From Candidatus Brevundimonas phytovorans (GTDB lineage Bacteria > Pseudomonadota > Alphaproteobacteria > Caulobacterales > Caulobacteraceae), in contig CP119309.1 in assembly GCA_029203145.1 (NCBI GenBank), positions 831,001 through 895,000 on the forward strand: a stretch of 64,000 nt of DNA, given 5' to 3'. A model generated the notes under the pieces. The model was not told the origin of the DNA, searched no databases, and saw only the letters and a list, made by a program, of their open reading frames with translations. This document shows positions 49,331-58,105 of this stretch, one piece after another (position 1 is the stretch's first letter; each line of letters opens with the position of its first letter). Both the position numbers and the translations under genes were made by a program.

Positions 49331-49720
49331 ATGGCCAAGGAACCGGGTCGCGTAAAGAAGCGCGAGCGCAAGAACATCACGTCGGGCGTCGCTCACGTGA
49401 ACGCCTCTTTCAACAACACCATGATCACGATCACGGACGCCCAGGGGAACGCGATTTCCTGGTCTTCGGCTGGTCACATGGGCTTCAAGGGTTCGCGTAA
49501 GTCGACCCCTTACGCCGCCCAGATGGCTGCTGAAGATGCAGGCAAGAAGGCTCAAGAGCACGGCGTGAAGACGCTGGAAGTCAACGTCTCGGGTCCGGGT
49601 TCCGGCCGTGAGTCGGCGCTTCGCGCTCTGCAGTCCGTCGGCCTGACGATCACGACCATCCGCGACGTCACCCCGATGCCGCACAATGGTTGCCGTCCGC
49701 CCAAGCGTCGCCGCGTTTAA
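49331..49720 (+). CDS. rpsK: 30S ribosomal protein S11
   Basis: A 129-residue platform protein. NITSGVAHVNASFNNTMITI (about residues 17-36), TPYAAQMAAEDAGKKAQEHG and the C-terminal TPMPHNGCRPPKRRRV are diagnostic. It starts 14 bp after rpsM. Confidence 0.98.
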   Translation: MAKEPGRVKKRERKNITSGVAHVNASFNNTMITITDAQGNAISWSSAGHMGFKGSRKSTPYAAQMAAEDAGKKAQEHGVKTLEVNVSGPGSGRESALRALQSVGLTITTIRDVTPMPHNGCRPPKRRRV

Positions 49721-49814
49721 TCGCGACCACGTTTCAGGCACCCCCAATCTCCGTCGGCTCCACCATGGCCTCGTCGACAAGGCCGGAGCCGACGAAATCC
49801 GTTCGAGGGACTCT

Positions 49815-50834
49815 ATGATCGAAAGAAACTGGCAAGAGCTGATCCGTCCCGAGAAGCCGCAAGTCGAGGGCGGCTCCGACCCGCTGCGCAAGGCGCGTCT
49901 GGTCGCTGAGCCCCTCGAACGTGGTTTCGGTGTGACGCTCGGCAACGCGCTTCGTCGCGTTCTGCTGTCCTCGCTGCAAGGCGCGGCGGTCACGGCCATC
50001 CAGATCGACGGCGTTGTTCACGAGTTCTCGTCGCTGGAAGGCGTGCGGGAAGACGTGGTCGACATCGTTCTGAACATCAAGCAACTGGCGCTGCGCATGC
50101 ACGCCGAAGGCCCCAAGCGCATGACTCTGCGCGCCACGGGCCCCGGCGTCGTCACGGCGGCTCAGATCGAAGCTCCGGCTGACATCGAGGTTCTGAACCC
50201 CGATCACGTCATCTGCACCCTGGATGATGGCGCTTCGATCCGCATGGAACTGACGGTCCAGAACGGCAAGGGCTACGTCGCCGCCGAACTGAACCGCCCG
50301 GAAGATGCGCCGATCGGCCTGATCGCCGTCGACGCCCTGTACTCGCCGGTCAAGCGTGTCGCCTATCGCGTCGAGCCGACCCGCCAGGGCCAGTCGATGG
50401 ATTACGACAAGCTGATCCTGGAAGTTGAAACCAACGGCGCCGTCTCGCCGGTTGACGCGGTGGCTTACGCTGCCCGCATCCTGCAAGACCAGCTGCAGAT
50501 CTTCATCACCTTCGACGAGCCGACCAAGGCGGTTGAGGCCACGGACGGCAAGCCCGACCTGCCCTTCAACCCGGCCCTGCTCAAGAAGGTCGACGAGCTG
50601 GAGCTGTCGGTCCGTTCGGCGAACTGCCTGAAGAACGACAACATCGTCTACATCGGCGACCTGATCCAGAAGACCGAGGGCGAAATGCTTCGCACCCCGA
50701 ACTTCGGCCGCAAGTCGCTGAACGAGATCAAGGAAGTTCTCGCGACGATGGGCCTGTCGCTCGGCATGGACGTGCCGAACTGGCCGCCCGAAAACATCGA
50801 AGATCTGGCCAAAAAGTTCGACGACCAGATCTGA
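49815..50834 (+). CDS. rpoA: DNA-directed RNA polymerase subunit alpha
   Basis: A 339-residue RpoA. The N-terminal domain for assembly (FERGFGVTLGNALRRVLLSS-like segment, about residues 34-53, plus GVREDVVDIVLNIKQL) is joined by a linker to the C-terminal domain, with ELSVRSANCLKNDNIVYIGD and NFGRKSLNEIKEVLATMGLS. The ATG at 49815 (MIERNWQELIRPEKPQ) has GAGGGA upstream; an in-frame extension of 43 codons overlaps rpsK and is rejected. rplQ follows after 118 bp containing a GC-rich hairpin. Confidence 0.98.
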   Translation: MIERNWQELIRPEKPQVEGGSDPLRKARLVAEPLERGFGVTLGNALRRVLLSSLQGAAVTAIQIDGVVHEFSSLEGVREDVVDIVLNIKQLALRMHAEGPKRMTLRATGPGVVTAAQIEAPADIEVLNPDHVICTLDDGASIRMELTVQNGKGYVAAELNRPEDAPIGLIAVDALYSPVKRVAYRVEPTRQGQSMDYDKLILEVETNGAVSPVDAVAYAARILQDQLQIFITFDEPTKAVEATDGKPDLPFNPALLKKVDELELSVRSANCLKNDNIVYIGDLIQKTEGEMLRTPNFGRKSLNEIKEVLATMGLSLGMDVPNWPPENIEDLAKKFDDQI

Positions 50835-50952
50835 TCATCAACCCTCCGCCCAGCGCCCTTCGGGGCGCGGATGGGGCGGTTAGAATGAACAAGGCCCCAG
50901 GTCCCGCCCCTTTGTTAAGGCCGGAAACCAGGGTTGAGTAGGAGAGACCCCG

Positions 50953-51372
50953 ATGCGCCACGGCGCCGCTTACCGCAAGCTCGGCCGTACGGTCAGCCAC
51001 CGCCAAGCCATGTTCGCCAACATGGCCGCCTCGCTGATCAAGCACGAGCAGATCACGACCACCCTGCCGAAGGCGAAGGAACTGCGTCCCTTCGTTGAGA
51101 AGCTGGTCACGCTGGCTAAAAAGGGCGACCTGCACGCTCGTCGTCAGGCCATCAGCGCCGTCCGCGACGTGCCGCAAGTCGGCAAGCTGTTCGAAACGAT
51201 CGGCCCGCGCTACGCCGAACGTTCGGGCGGTTACATCCGCATCATGAAGGCCGGCTTCCGTCACGGCGACAACGCCGCGATGGCCGTGATCGAGTTCGTC
51301 GACCGCGACACCGCCGCCAAGGGCCTGGACTCGGGTCCGGTCTATGCGATCGAAGGCGACGACGAAGCTTAA
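50953..51372 (+). CDS. rplQ: 50S ribosomal protein L17
   Basis: A 139-residue L17. MRHGAAYRKLGRTVSHRQAM is the family's opening and LIKHEQITTTLPKAKELRPF lies at about residues 34-53. The C-terminus is about 20 residues longer than E. coli's and ends in an acidic stretch (EGDDEA). AGGAGAG precedes the ATG. It is the last gene of the supercluster. Confidence 0.97.
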   Translation: MRHGAAYRKLGRTVSHRQAMFANMAASLIKHEQITTTLPKAKELRPFVEKLVTLAKKGDLHARRQAISAVRDVPQVGKLFETIGPRYAERSGGYIRIMKAGFRHGDNAAMAVIEFVDRDTAAKGLDSGPVYAIEGDDEA

Positions 51373-51396
51373 TCGCTTCATCGGCTTGAGACATTG

Positions 51397-51434
51397 AAGG
51401 GGCGGCTGGAGCGATCCGGCCGCCCTTTTCGTTT
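51397..51434 (+). terminator. Intrinsic terminator of the alpha operon
   Basis: GGGCGGCTGGA/TCCGGCCGCCC with a GCGA loop, one mismatch and the tail TTTTCGTTT. Confidence 0.9.
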
Positions 51435-51478
51435 GTCTGCACGCTTGTCGCCTCGCGGCGAGCGGGCGATAGGGCGGC

Positions 51479-51949
51479 ATGAGTACGGTTGAAGATCGCA
51501 TCGTCGCCTATACCCCCGTCCATGCGGACGCTTGGAAACGGCTGAACACCGACTGGCTTGTGGAAGGCGGCTTTGTCCTGGAAGCCAAGGATCATCTGAC
51601 CCTCGACGACCCCGAGGGGCAGATCCTCTCCAAGGGCGGCCATATCTTCTTTGCCGAGCGGGATGGCGTGGCCGTCGGCTGCTGCGGCCTGATCGCCATG
51701 GCGGACGGCGGGTTCGAAGTCACCAAGATGACGGTGCGGCCGGAGGCGCGGGGCGGGGGCCTGGCCTTGCGCCTGCTGGAGGTCTGTGAGGCGACGGCGC
51801 GGGATGCGGGCGCCCACCGCCTCTATCTGGAGACGAGTTCGACGCTGGGGCCGGCGCTGGGTCTCTACGCCCGCTTCGGTTTCGTGCACCTGCCGCCGCA
51901 GCCGACGCCCTATGCGCGGGCAGACGTCTGGATGGAGAAGCGGCTGTAG
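51479..51949 (+). CDS. GNAT-family N-acetyltransferase
   Basis: A 156-residue GNAT protein. Strand DGVAVGCCGLIAM is followed by FEVTKMTVRPEARGGGLALR (about residues 79-98), which contains the acetyl-CoA loop RPEARGGGLA (consensus Q/RxxGxG/A). The C-terminal ARFGFVHLP strand is also typical. The start has only a weak GGG upstream. A TTGTCG-17 bp-GATAGG pair immediately before the ATG suggests a very short or leaderless mRNA. Substrate unknown. Confidence 0.88.
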   Translation: MSTVEDRIVAYTPVHADAWKRLNTDWLVEGGFVLEAKDHLTLDDPEGQILSKGGHIFFAERDGVAVGCCGLIAMADGGFEVTKMTVRPEARGGGLALRLLEVCEATARDAGAHRLYLETSSTLGPALGLYARFGFVHLPPQPTPYARADVWMEKRL

Positions 51950-51965
51950 CGGCGCGTCGCGTCGC

Positions 51966-52823
51966 CTACTCTTTCGACAGGTCCTGACGGCTGAACCACC
52001 ACAGGGCCAGGCTGAACGGGACGAGGGACCACAGGGCCAGGCTGGCGACGGCGCGCAGCACGACGCCGTCTTGCAGGACAGCCGTCGGGACGCCGCCCAG
52101 GATGACCGCCTTCAAGGCTTCATAGGCAGCGCCAGGAAACAGCAGCAGGGTCTGCCAGTCGGCGGCGCTCCATCCCACAATGGGGGCGAGGGTGACGAGG
52201 AAGGCCTGAGCGACGCCGATGACCAGAGGCACGAACAGGGCCGCCAGCTGAGAGCGCGTCAGGACGGCCGTCAGCAGGCTGAGCAGCAGAAACTGGACGA
52301 CCCGCACGAAGGCCAGCAGGAAGAGGAGGCCGAAGGTCAGGGCTTCCTCGCCGCCGAAGCGGAACACCAGATCCTGGTCGAGGACGACGCCCTTGATAGC
52401 TGCGCCGAGCAGGGCGGCCGCCAGGAACAGGATCAGGCCCGCCAGGGTCATCAGCTTGACCGCGCCGACCTTGCCCATGATCAGGTTGGGGCGGCTGTTG
52501 CGCGCGGTGATCAGGCGCCAGGTCTCCCAGCGGTAGTCGCTGGAAAAGACGGTCGCCGCGCCGATCAGCAGGAAGGCCAACAGGGCAGGGTTGGCCAATT
52601 GGCCAGCGGCGGACAGCAGGGTGTCGCCCAGATCAAGGGCGGCCCGGGCTGAGGCCAGCTGAGGCGGCAACTGGGCGGCCATACGGTCGACCTTGGCGTC
52701 GATCACGGCGCCGCCGATCAGGACGGCCAGCCACACCAGCGGCACGAAGATCAGGCTCCACGACAGGACCGTGCGGTTCTTGAGCAGGCGCCAGGATTCG
52801 GAGCGGACGGCGTCAGCCAGCAT
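51966..52823 (-). CDS. ABC-2-type exporter permease
   Basis: A 285-residue membrane protein with about six hydrophobic segments: LSWSLIFVPLVWLAVLIGGA near the N-terminus, then PALLAFLLIGAATVFSSDY and WETWRLITARNSRPNLIMGK, which is typical of ABC-2 permeases. It overlaps the ATPase gene by 11 bp, so the two are translationally coupled. It probably exports or relays a small hydrophobic compound, drug or Na+ (NatB-like); there is no marker for the substrate. Confidence 0.86.
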   Translation of the reverse strand: MLADAVRSESWRLLKNRTVLSWSLIFVPLVWLAVLIGGAVIDAKVDRMAAQLPPQLASARAALDLGDTLLSAAGQLANPALLAFLLIGAATVFSSDYRWETWRLITARNSRPNLIMGKVGAVKLMTLAGLILFLAAALLGAAIKGVVLDQDLVFRFGGEEALTFGLLFLLAFVRVVQFLLLSLLTAVLTRSQLAALFVPLVIGVAQAFLVTLAPIVGWSAADWQTLLLFPGAAYEALKAVILGGVPTAVLQDGVVLRAVASLALWSLVPFSLALWWFSRQDLSKE

Positions 52824-53733
52824 GGAGGGCCTCCCGGACTTGAGCGTCGGTGCGTGCGGGGCCGGTCTCGGCCATGAAGACGCTTTCCAGATCGGCGCCG
52901 ACCCAGCGGGCCTCGTCGATGTCCACGCCCTGTTCGATCAGGGCGCGCAGCAGGGCGGGGCCTTCGGCGCGGGGGATGGCGGCCAGGACAGCGTCGCCGT
53001 CCAGCGTCGCCTTGTCGCCCAGCACGCCCATGATCGTGGCCAGAGGCGTGGCTGACAGGCGCAGACGCTCGCCTGAGGCGGTCAGTTCGCTGACCTTGCC
53101 CTCGGCGGCCAGGGCGCCGCGATTGAAGATGGCCACGCGGTCGCAGACGCGCTGGACCTCGAGCAGTTGGTGGCTGGCCAGGATGATGGTCACGCCGTCG
53201 TCGTCGGCCAGGCTGCGGATCAGGGCGCGCATCTCCTGGATGCCGGGCGGGTCCATGCCGCTGGTCGGTTCATCGAGGATGACGAGGTCCGGCCTGGTCA
53301 TCAGGGCGGCGGCGACGCCGAGGCGCTGCAACATGCCGACCGAAAAGCCGCGCACCTTGCGATGGGCGGCCTCGGTCAGGCCGACGCGATCCAGCCAGGC
53401 GTCGATGGCGGCGTCCTTGCGGCCGTGCGCCAGCGCCAGCCATTGGAGCACCTGACGCGCGGTCATGTAGGGCGGGAAGCGGGGCGTCTCGATCATGGAG
53501 CCGATGCGGCGCATGACGGCGGGATCGCCCGCGTGCTGGCCTAGAACCCGGACGTCGCCCGTCGTCGGCCGGATCAGGCCCAGCAGGATGCGGAACAGGG
53601 TGGACTTGCCGGCGCCGTTCGGCCCCAGCACGCCGTAGACCCCGCCGCGCGGGATGGAGAGGCTGAGCCCGTCCAGAGCGCGCACGGCGCCATAGGTCTT
53701 GGTCAGGCCGGTCGTTTCGATCACAGCGGTCAT
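52813..53733 (-). CDS. ABC-transporter ATP-binding protein
   Basis: A 306-residue ATPase. The Walker A motif GPNGAGKSTLFRILLGL is at about residues 38-54, the ABC signature is FSVGMLQRLGVAAAL at about 136-150, and Walker B DLVILDEPTSGMDPPGI follows, with the H-loop in ASHQLLEV. The C-terminal ~80 residues are an accessory domain as in drug- or bacitracin-type exporters. The start at 53733 gives MTAVIETTGLTKTYG; the longer frame upstream is not conserved-looking. It is the first gene of the two-gene exporter operon. Confidence 0.92.
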   Translation of the reverse strand: MTAVIETTGLTKTYGAVRALDGLSLSIPRGGVYGVLGPNGAGKSTLFRILLGLIRPTTGDVRVLGQHAGDPAVMRRIGSMIETPRFPPYMTARQVLQWLALAHGRKDAAIDAWLDRVGLTEAAHRKVRGFSVGMLQRLGVAAALMTRPDLVILDEPTSGMDPPGIQEMRALIRSLADDDGVTIILASHQLLEVQRVCDRVAIFNRGALAAEGKVSELTASGERLRLSATPLATIMGVLGDKATLDGDAVLAAIPRAEGPALLRALIEQGVDIDEARWVGADLESVFMAETGPARTDAQVREALHAG

Positions 53734-53833
53734 GCGGTCGAGCTTGGCGCGATGGGGATAAAGCAGCAAGGCGTCTTCTGCCTGTCGCAGATTAAGCTTA
53801 GGCAATCTCCCCGAAGTCGCTTCGGAGTTCCCC

Positions 53834-55069
53834 ATGTTTTCTCGCGTTGCGGGCCTGTGTCTGGCCCTGCTGCTGACGGCCTGCGCCAGCACCCCTGTTC
53901 AACAGGCTGAGCCTCAAGCCGCGCTGGCCTCTGAACGGCCTTTGGTCATGCTGGTCTCCATCGACGGCTTCCGCGCCGACTATCTGGATCGGGGCATTAC
54001 GCCCAACCTGTCGCGACTGGCGGGCGAGGGGGCGACAGGGCCGATGCGGCCGTCCTTCCCGAGCGTGACCTTCCCCAATCACTACACCCTAGTCACGGGC
54101 CTGCACCCCGACCACCACGGCATCGTCGGCAACAACATGATCGACGCCGAGCTGGGGCGGTTCAGTCTGGGCAACAAGCAGGCCGTGACGGACCGCCGTT
54201 GGTGGGACCAGGGCGAGCCGATCTGGGTCTCGGCCGAGAAGGCAGGGGTCAAGACCGCCACCATGTTCTGGCCGGGCTCGGAGGCCGATATTCGCGGCGT
54301 GCGTCCGACCTACTGGACCAGCTTCGATCAGGGCATGCCGGGCGATGCGCGCGTGGACCGGGTGCTGCAATGGATGGACCTGCCGGCGGATCAGCGGCCG
54401 CAACTGACCACTCTCTATTTCGACATCGTCGACACCCAGGGCCACCACTATGGTCCCGACGCGCCAGAGACCGCCGAAGCGATCCGCTCGGTCGACGCCT
54501 CCATCGGGCGTCTGGTGGAGGGGCTGAAGGCGCGGGGTCTCTATGAGCGCACGGTGCTGGTGGTGGTGTCGGACCACGGCATGGCGGCGACCTCGCCCGA
54601 GCGGGTGACGTGGATCGACGACCTGATCGACCCTGCGGCGATCCAGATCGTCTATTCCGGCGCCGTCACTTTCCTGAACCCCGTGGCCGGTCACGAGGCC
54701 GAGGTCGAGGCGGCCCTGTTGGGGTCCCGCCCGCATCTGGACTGCTGGAAGAAGAGCGAGATTCCGGCGCGCTTCGTGCTGGGCTCCAACCCGCGCGTTT
54801 CGGCCATCGTCTGTGCTTCCGAGCCGGGCTGGACCTTCACGACCAGGGCGCGGCCGGTGACCAAGCCGGGCGGGGCGCATGGCTATGACAACCAGTCGCC
54901 TGAGATGGCGGCCATCTTCATCGCCCATGGACCGGGCGTGGTTCAGGGGCGGCGGTTGACCGATCTGGACAGCGTGGATGTTCAGCCCTTCCTGGCGCGT
55001 CTGCTGGGCGTCGATGCGCCGCGTGGCGACGGGCGGGCGGCGGATACGCTGCCGGTGACGACGCGCTGA
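53834..55069 (+). CDS. ENPP-type nucleotide pyrophosphatase/phosphodiesterase lipoprotein
   Basis: A 411-residue enzyme of the alkaline-phosphatase superfamily. The lipobox LTAC has Cys17. The metal- and substrate-binding motifs are VSIDGFRADYL (D44), the nucleophile Thr in FPSVTFPNHYTLVTG (T79) with N82, DTQGHHYGPD, VSDHGM and a His in GAHGYDN. It hydrolyses phosphodiesters or pyrophosphates, probably periplasmic nucleotides or lipids. GGAG lies seven bases upstream. It is divergent from the ABC exporter and shares a 100-bp promoter region with it. Confidence 0.9.
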   Translation: MFSRVAGLCLALLLTACASTPVQQAEPQAALASERPLVMLVSIDGFRADYLDRGITPNLSRLAGEGATGPMRPSFPSVTFPNHYTLVTGLHPDHHGIVGNNMIDAELGRFSLGNKQAVTDRRWWDQGEPIWVSAEKAGVKTATMFWPGSEADIRGVRPTYWTSFDQGMPGDARVDRVLQWMDLPADQRPQLTTLYFDIVDTQGHHYGPDAPETAEAIRSVDASIGRLVEGLKARGLYERTVLVVVSDHGMAATSPERVTWIDDLIDPAAIQIVYSGAVTFLNPVAGHEAEVEAALLGSRPHLDCWKKSEIPARFVLGSNPRVSAIVCASEPGWTFTTRARPVTKPGGAHGYDNQSPEMAAIFIAHGPGVVQGRRLTDLDSVDVQPFLARLLGVDAPRGDGRAADTLPVTTR

Positions 55070-55104
55070 GGTCGTTCACCTCAAGATGGGGCGTTTTCTG
55101 CGGT

Positions 55105-55130
55105 CCCGGATAGCCCTGCGGGCTTCCGGG
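55105..55130. repeat. REP-like palindrome
   Basis: The hairpin CCCGGA-T-AGCCC-TGC-GGGCT-TCCGGG lies between the phosphodiesterase stop and degP. It is flanked by GATGACGG, as in the REP-type element near 45924. No T-run. Confidence 0.6.
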
Positions 55131-55267
55131 ATGACGGGAGGGAGAGGAACTCGCCGGAGGTCACGGCCGTTTGATCCGGGCGGGCCTCAGGCTTGGCTGT
55201 TGGCCTTGATCCTGTCCCAAAACCGTTGCGCAATGCGGCAAAGCCTTCCGAACGAGACTCTGACGAT

Positions 55268-56656
55268 ATGAAGACTTCCAGACTGGCCCTCGCCGCCGCC
55301 CTGATGCTGTCCGCCTGCGGTCAGCCGCAACCGTCGAAGGCGCAGGAGGGCGTCTTCGCCGAACAGCCGCGTCAGGCCCCGCGCGACGCCGGCGCCATGA
55401 AGTCCAGCTTCGCCCCCGTGGTGCGAGAGGCGGCGCCCGCCGTGGTCAACATCTCGGCGCGCGGCGTGCAGCAGGTGCGCGATCCCTTCTTTGAGATGTT
55501 CGGCGGCGGGCCGCAGTCGCGCGTGACCGGCTCGATCGGTTCGGGCGTCATCGTGCGCGGCGACGGGATCGTGGTGACCAACAACCACGTCATCGAGAAC
55601 ATGCAGGAGATCCGCGTCACCCTGAACGACCGGCGCGAATATGCGGCCAAGGTGCTGCTGGCGGACTCGCGTTCGGACATCGCTGTGTTGCAGTTGCAGG
55701 GCGTCGAGGGGACGCTGCCGGCCCTGCGCATCGACGATCAGGAAGAACAGCAGGTCGGCGATCTGGTCCTGGCCATCGGCAATCCGTTCGGCGTGGGTCA
55801 GACCGTGACCAACGGCATCATCTCGGCGGTGAACCGCACCGAGACCGGGATCAGCGATTCCGGCTCCTTCATCCAGACCGACGCGGCCATCAATCCCGGC
55901 AACTCGGGCGGGGCGCTGGTGGACATGGACGGCGATCTGATCGGCATCAACACGGCCATCTTCTCGCGCACCGGGTCTTCGACCGGGGTGGGCTTTGCGG
56001 TGCCGGCGACCATGGTGAAACGGGTGGTGGACTCGGCCATCGGCGGGGCCAAGGCCGTGGTCCGGCCCTGGCTGGGCGTGAAGGGCGACACCGTCAGCGC
56101 CGACATCGCCCGCAGCCTGGGCCTGTCGCGGCCGCAGGGCCTGATCATCACCGAGGTCTATCCGCAGGGACCCGGCGCGCGCGCCGGGCTGGAGGAAGGC
56201 GACGTCATCACCGCCATCGACGGGGCCGAGATCAACGACCAGGGCGGGCTGAACTTCCGCGTCGGCACCAAGTCGCCGAACGACACGGTGGCCGTGACCA
56301 TCCTGCGCGACGGCAGGACCCAGACGATCAATGCGCGGGTTTCGGCCCTGCCGGGTCAGGCCGAACCGGGGCAGGGGGCGGTCGTGGCGCAGGGCGCGCT
56401 GGCGGGTCTGCAAGGCGTGGCGCTGAACCCGGCGCTGGCCGACCGGCTGGGCGGCGATCCCTTCGTCAGCGGCGTGGTGGTGACGGGGGTGCAGCGCAAC
56501 AGCCTGGCCGCCCGTATCGGCCTGCGTCCCAACGACCTGATCGTTCAGGTGGATGGGCGACCGGCGACCTCGGTCGCGGCCTTGGGGCGGGCGCAGCGGG
56601 GAACGGAGCTGACCATCGTGCGCGGCGGTCGCAGCCTGAAGGGCCGTCTGCCCTAA
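55268..56656 (+). CDS. DegP/HtrA-family serine endopeptidase, lipoprotein-type
   Basis: A 462-residue trypsin-like protease with two PDZ domains. Lipobox LSAC puts a lipid on Cys17. The catalytic triad is H107 (VVTNNHVIE), D137 (DSRSDIAVLQL) and S213 (INPGNSGGALVD). PDZ1 is at about residues 250-340 (GLIITEVYPQGPGARAGLEE) and PDZ2 at about 370-460 (VVVTGVQRNSLAARIGLRPN). It is likely membrane-tethered periplasmic quality control. The start at 55268 is preferred over a 25-codon upstream extension because the signal peptide begins there. Confidence 0.93.
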   Translation: MKTSRLALAAALMLSACGQPQPSKAQEGVFAEQPRQAPRDAGAMKSSFAPVVREAAPAVVNISARGVQQVRDPFFEMFGGGPQSRVTGSIGSGVIVRGDGIVVTNNHVIENMQEIRVTLNDRREYAAKVLLADSRSDIAVLQLQGVEGTLPALRIDDQEEQQVGDLVLAIGNPFGVGQTVTNGIISAVNRTETGISDSGSFIQTDAAINPGNSGGALVDMDGDLIGINTAIFSRTGSSTGVGFAVPATMVKRVVDSAIGGAKAVVRPWLGVKGDTVSADIARSLGLSRPQGLIITEVYPQGPGARAGLEEGDVITAIDGAEINDQGGLNFRVGTKSPNDTVAVTILRDGRTQTINARVSALPGQAEPGQGAVVAQGALAGLQGVALNPALADRLGGDPFVSGVVVTGVQRNSLAARIGLRPNDLIVQVDGRPATSVAALGRAQRGTELTIVRGGRSLKGRLP

Positions 56657-56740
56657 GTCGCCGGAGACGAGGCTGGGGATAGCTGCGCTGTTCGGTTTGG
56701 CGCGGCTTGCGTGCGGGGATGGCGTGTGTGGAATGGCGGG

Positions 56741-57622
56741 ATGATGTTCTTGCCCTTCGCCGCCGCGCTCGCCCTGATGTCCGCAAGCGGGGGCGCCGTT
56801 CATGACGATCCCCTGACGCAGCCGATCCCCGGCAACGCCGACTGGGTGAAGCCGCAAACGCCGTTGAAGCTGTACGGCAAGACCTATTTTGTCGGCACCG
56901 GCGGTCTCAGCCTGGTGTTGATTGACACCGGCGATGGTCTGATCCTGATCGACGGCGCCCTGCAGCAGACCGTCGAGGCGACGAAGGCGAACATTCGCCA
57001 GCTGGGGTTCAAGGTGGAGGACATCCGCTACATCCTGAACACCGAGGCGCACTATGACCATTCGGGCGGCCTGGCCGCCCTGGCGCGCGACAGCGGGGCG
57101 GAGGTGATCACCAGCCCCATCGGCGCCGCCGCCCTGCGCACGGGCCGGATCGACGCCCATGATCCGCAGGCCGCGGACATTCCTGAACATCCGCCGGTCC
57201 CCAATGCGCGCGGCATCGGCGACGGGGAAGCCGTGCGTCTGGGCGCTACGGCGGTGACGGCGGTTTTCACGCCGGGGCATACGCCCGGCAGCGTCAGCTG
57301 GACCTGGAAGGCGTGTGAAGGCGAGACCTGCGTGGACGTGGTGTTCGCCTCCAGCCTGAATGCGGTGGCGAACGGTGTCTTCACCTATACGGCCCACCCC
57401 GATGTGACGGCGTCATTGCGCGCCTCAATCGATCGGGTGGAGGCGCTGTCTTGTGATCTGCTGATCTCGGCTCATCCCGACAACTCGGGCGGCGACGTCA
57501 AGATCGCGGCCTTGGAGGCCGGGGCCACGCCCAACCCCTTCCTCGATCCGTCAGCCTGTCGCGCCTATGCGGAGCGGGCGCGGGGCCGGCTGCAGGCGCG
57601 ACTAGATCGCGAAGCGTCCTAG
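56741..57622 (+). CDS. Subclass-B3 metallo-beta-lactamase-like enzyme with Glu at ligand position 116
   Basis: A 293-residue exported MBL-fold protein. After a signal-like stretch (about residues 1-20) comes the B3 opening NADWVKPQTPLKLYGKTYFV. The metal motif reads NTEAHYDHSGG, so the usual H116 is Glu (E102 here), with H118, D120 and H121 equivalents kept. H196 is in TPGHTPGSVSWTW and H263 in DLLISAHPD. The region from TPGHTPGS to AHPD aligns well by eye with L1-type B3 enzymes. The start is ambiguous: ATG 56741 has GGAA upstream, while GTG 56711 adds 10 codons. It is convergent with the VOC gene, overlapping by four bases. Confidence 0.87.
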   Translation: MMFLPFAAALALMSASGGAVHDDPLTQPIPGNADWVKPQTPLKLYGKTYFVGTGGLSLVLIDTGDGLILIDGALQQTVEATKANIRQLGFKVEDIRYILNTEAHYDHSGGLAALARDSGAEVITSPIGAAALRTGRIDAHDPQAADIPEHPPVPNARGIGDGEAVRLGATAVTAVFTPGHTPGSVSWTWKACEGETCVDVVFASSLNAVANGVFTYTAHPDVTASLRASIDRVEALSCDLLISAHPDNSGGDVKIAALEAGATPNPFLDPSACRAYAERARGRLQARLDREAS

Positions 57623-58038
57623 GCCTTCTTCGGGCCGCCAATGGACCAGGTGTGGCCGAAGGGGTCGCGGACCTGGCCGTAGCGGTCGCCCCAGAACTGG
57701 TCCTCCAGCGGCATGACGGGGACGGCGCCCGCCACCAGGGCGCGGGTCCACCACTCGTCGGGATCATCGACCTGAAGGTGCAGGGTGACGCCCTTGGGCG
57801 TGATGTCGGCCTCGCCGGACCATTCGGGGAATTCGTCGGCCAGCATGAGGCTGGCGCCATTGATTCGGAGGTGGGCGTGCATCAGCCGCTCGCCGTCCTC
57901 GGCCGGCATGCGCATGATCTCTTCGGCGCCGAAGGCTCGACCATAGAATTCGATCGCCGCCGCGCCGCCCCGAGACGGAATGGTCAGATGAGGCGTGAGG
58001 CCGCCGGTCGGGCCCTGGTTCGGCTGGGATTCGGACAT
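57619..58038 (-). CDS. VOC-family (PhnB/glyoxalase-like) protein
   Basis: A 139-residue vicinal-oxygen-chelate protein. Two beta-alpha-beta-beta-beta halves are visible: LTIPSRGGAAAIEFYGRAFG (about residues 18-37) and VTLHLQVDDPDEWWTRALVA (about 84-103), ending VRDPFGHTWSIGG as in PhnB-like proteins. It overlaps the end of the convergent metallo-beta-lactamase-like gene by four bases. Enzymatic function is uncertain; many such proteins are annotated only by fold. Confidence 0.87.
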   Translation of the reverse strand: MSESQPNQGPTGGLTPHLTIPSRGGAAAIEFYGRAFGAEEIMRMPAEDGERLMHAHLRINGASLMLADEFPEWSGEADITPKGVTLHLQVDDPDEWWTRALVAGAVPVMPLEDQFWGDRYGQVRDPFGHTWSIGGPKKA

Positions 58039-58105
58039 GGTTCCTCCGTTCGCGCCGATAGTAGTGCGTGTAATCGGCTGAACGAACGCCTATCTCTGCC
58101 GTTCC

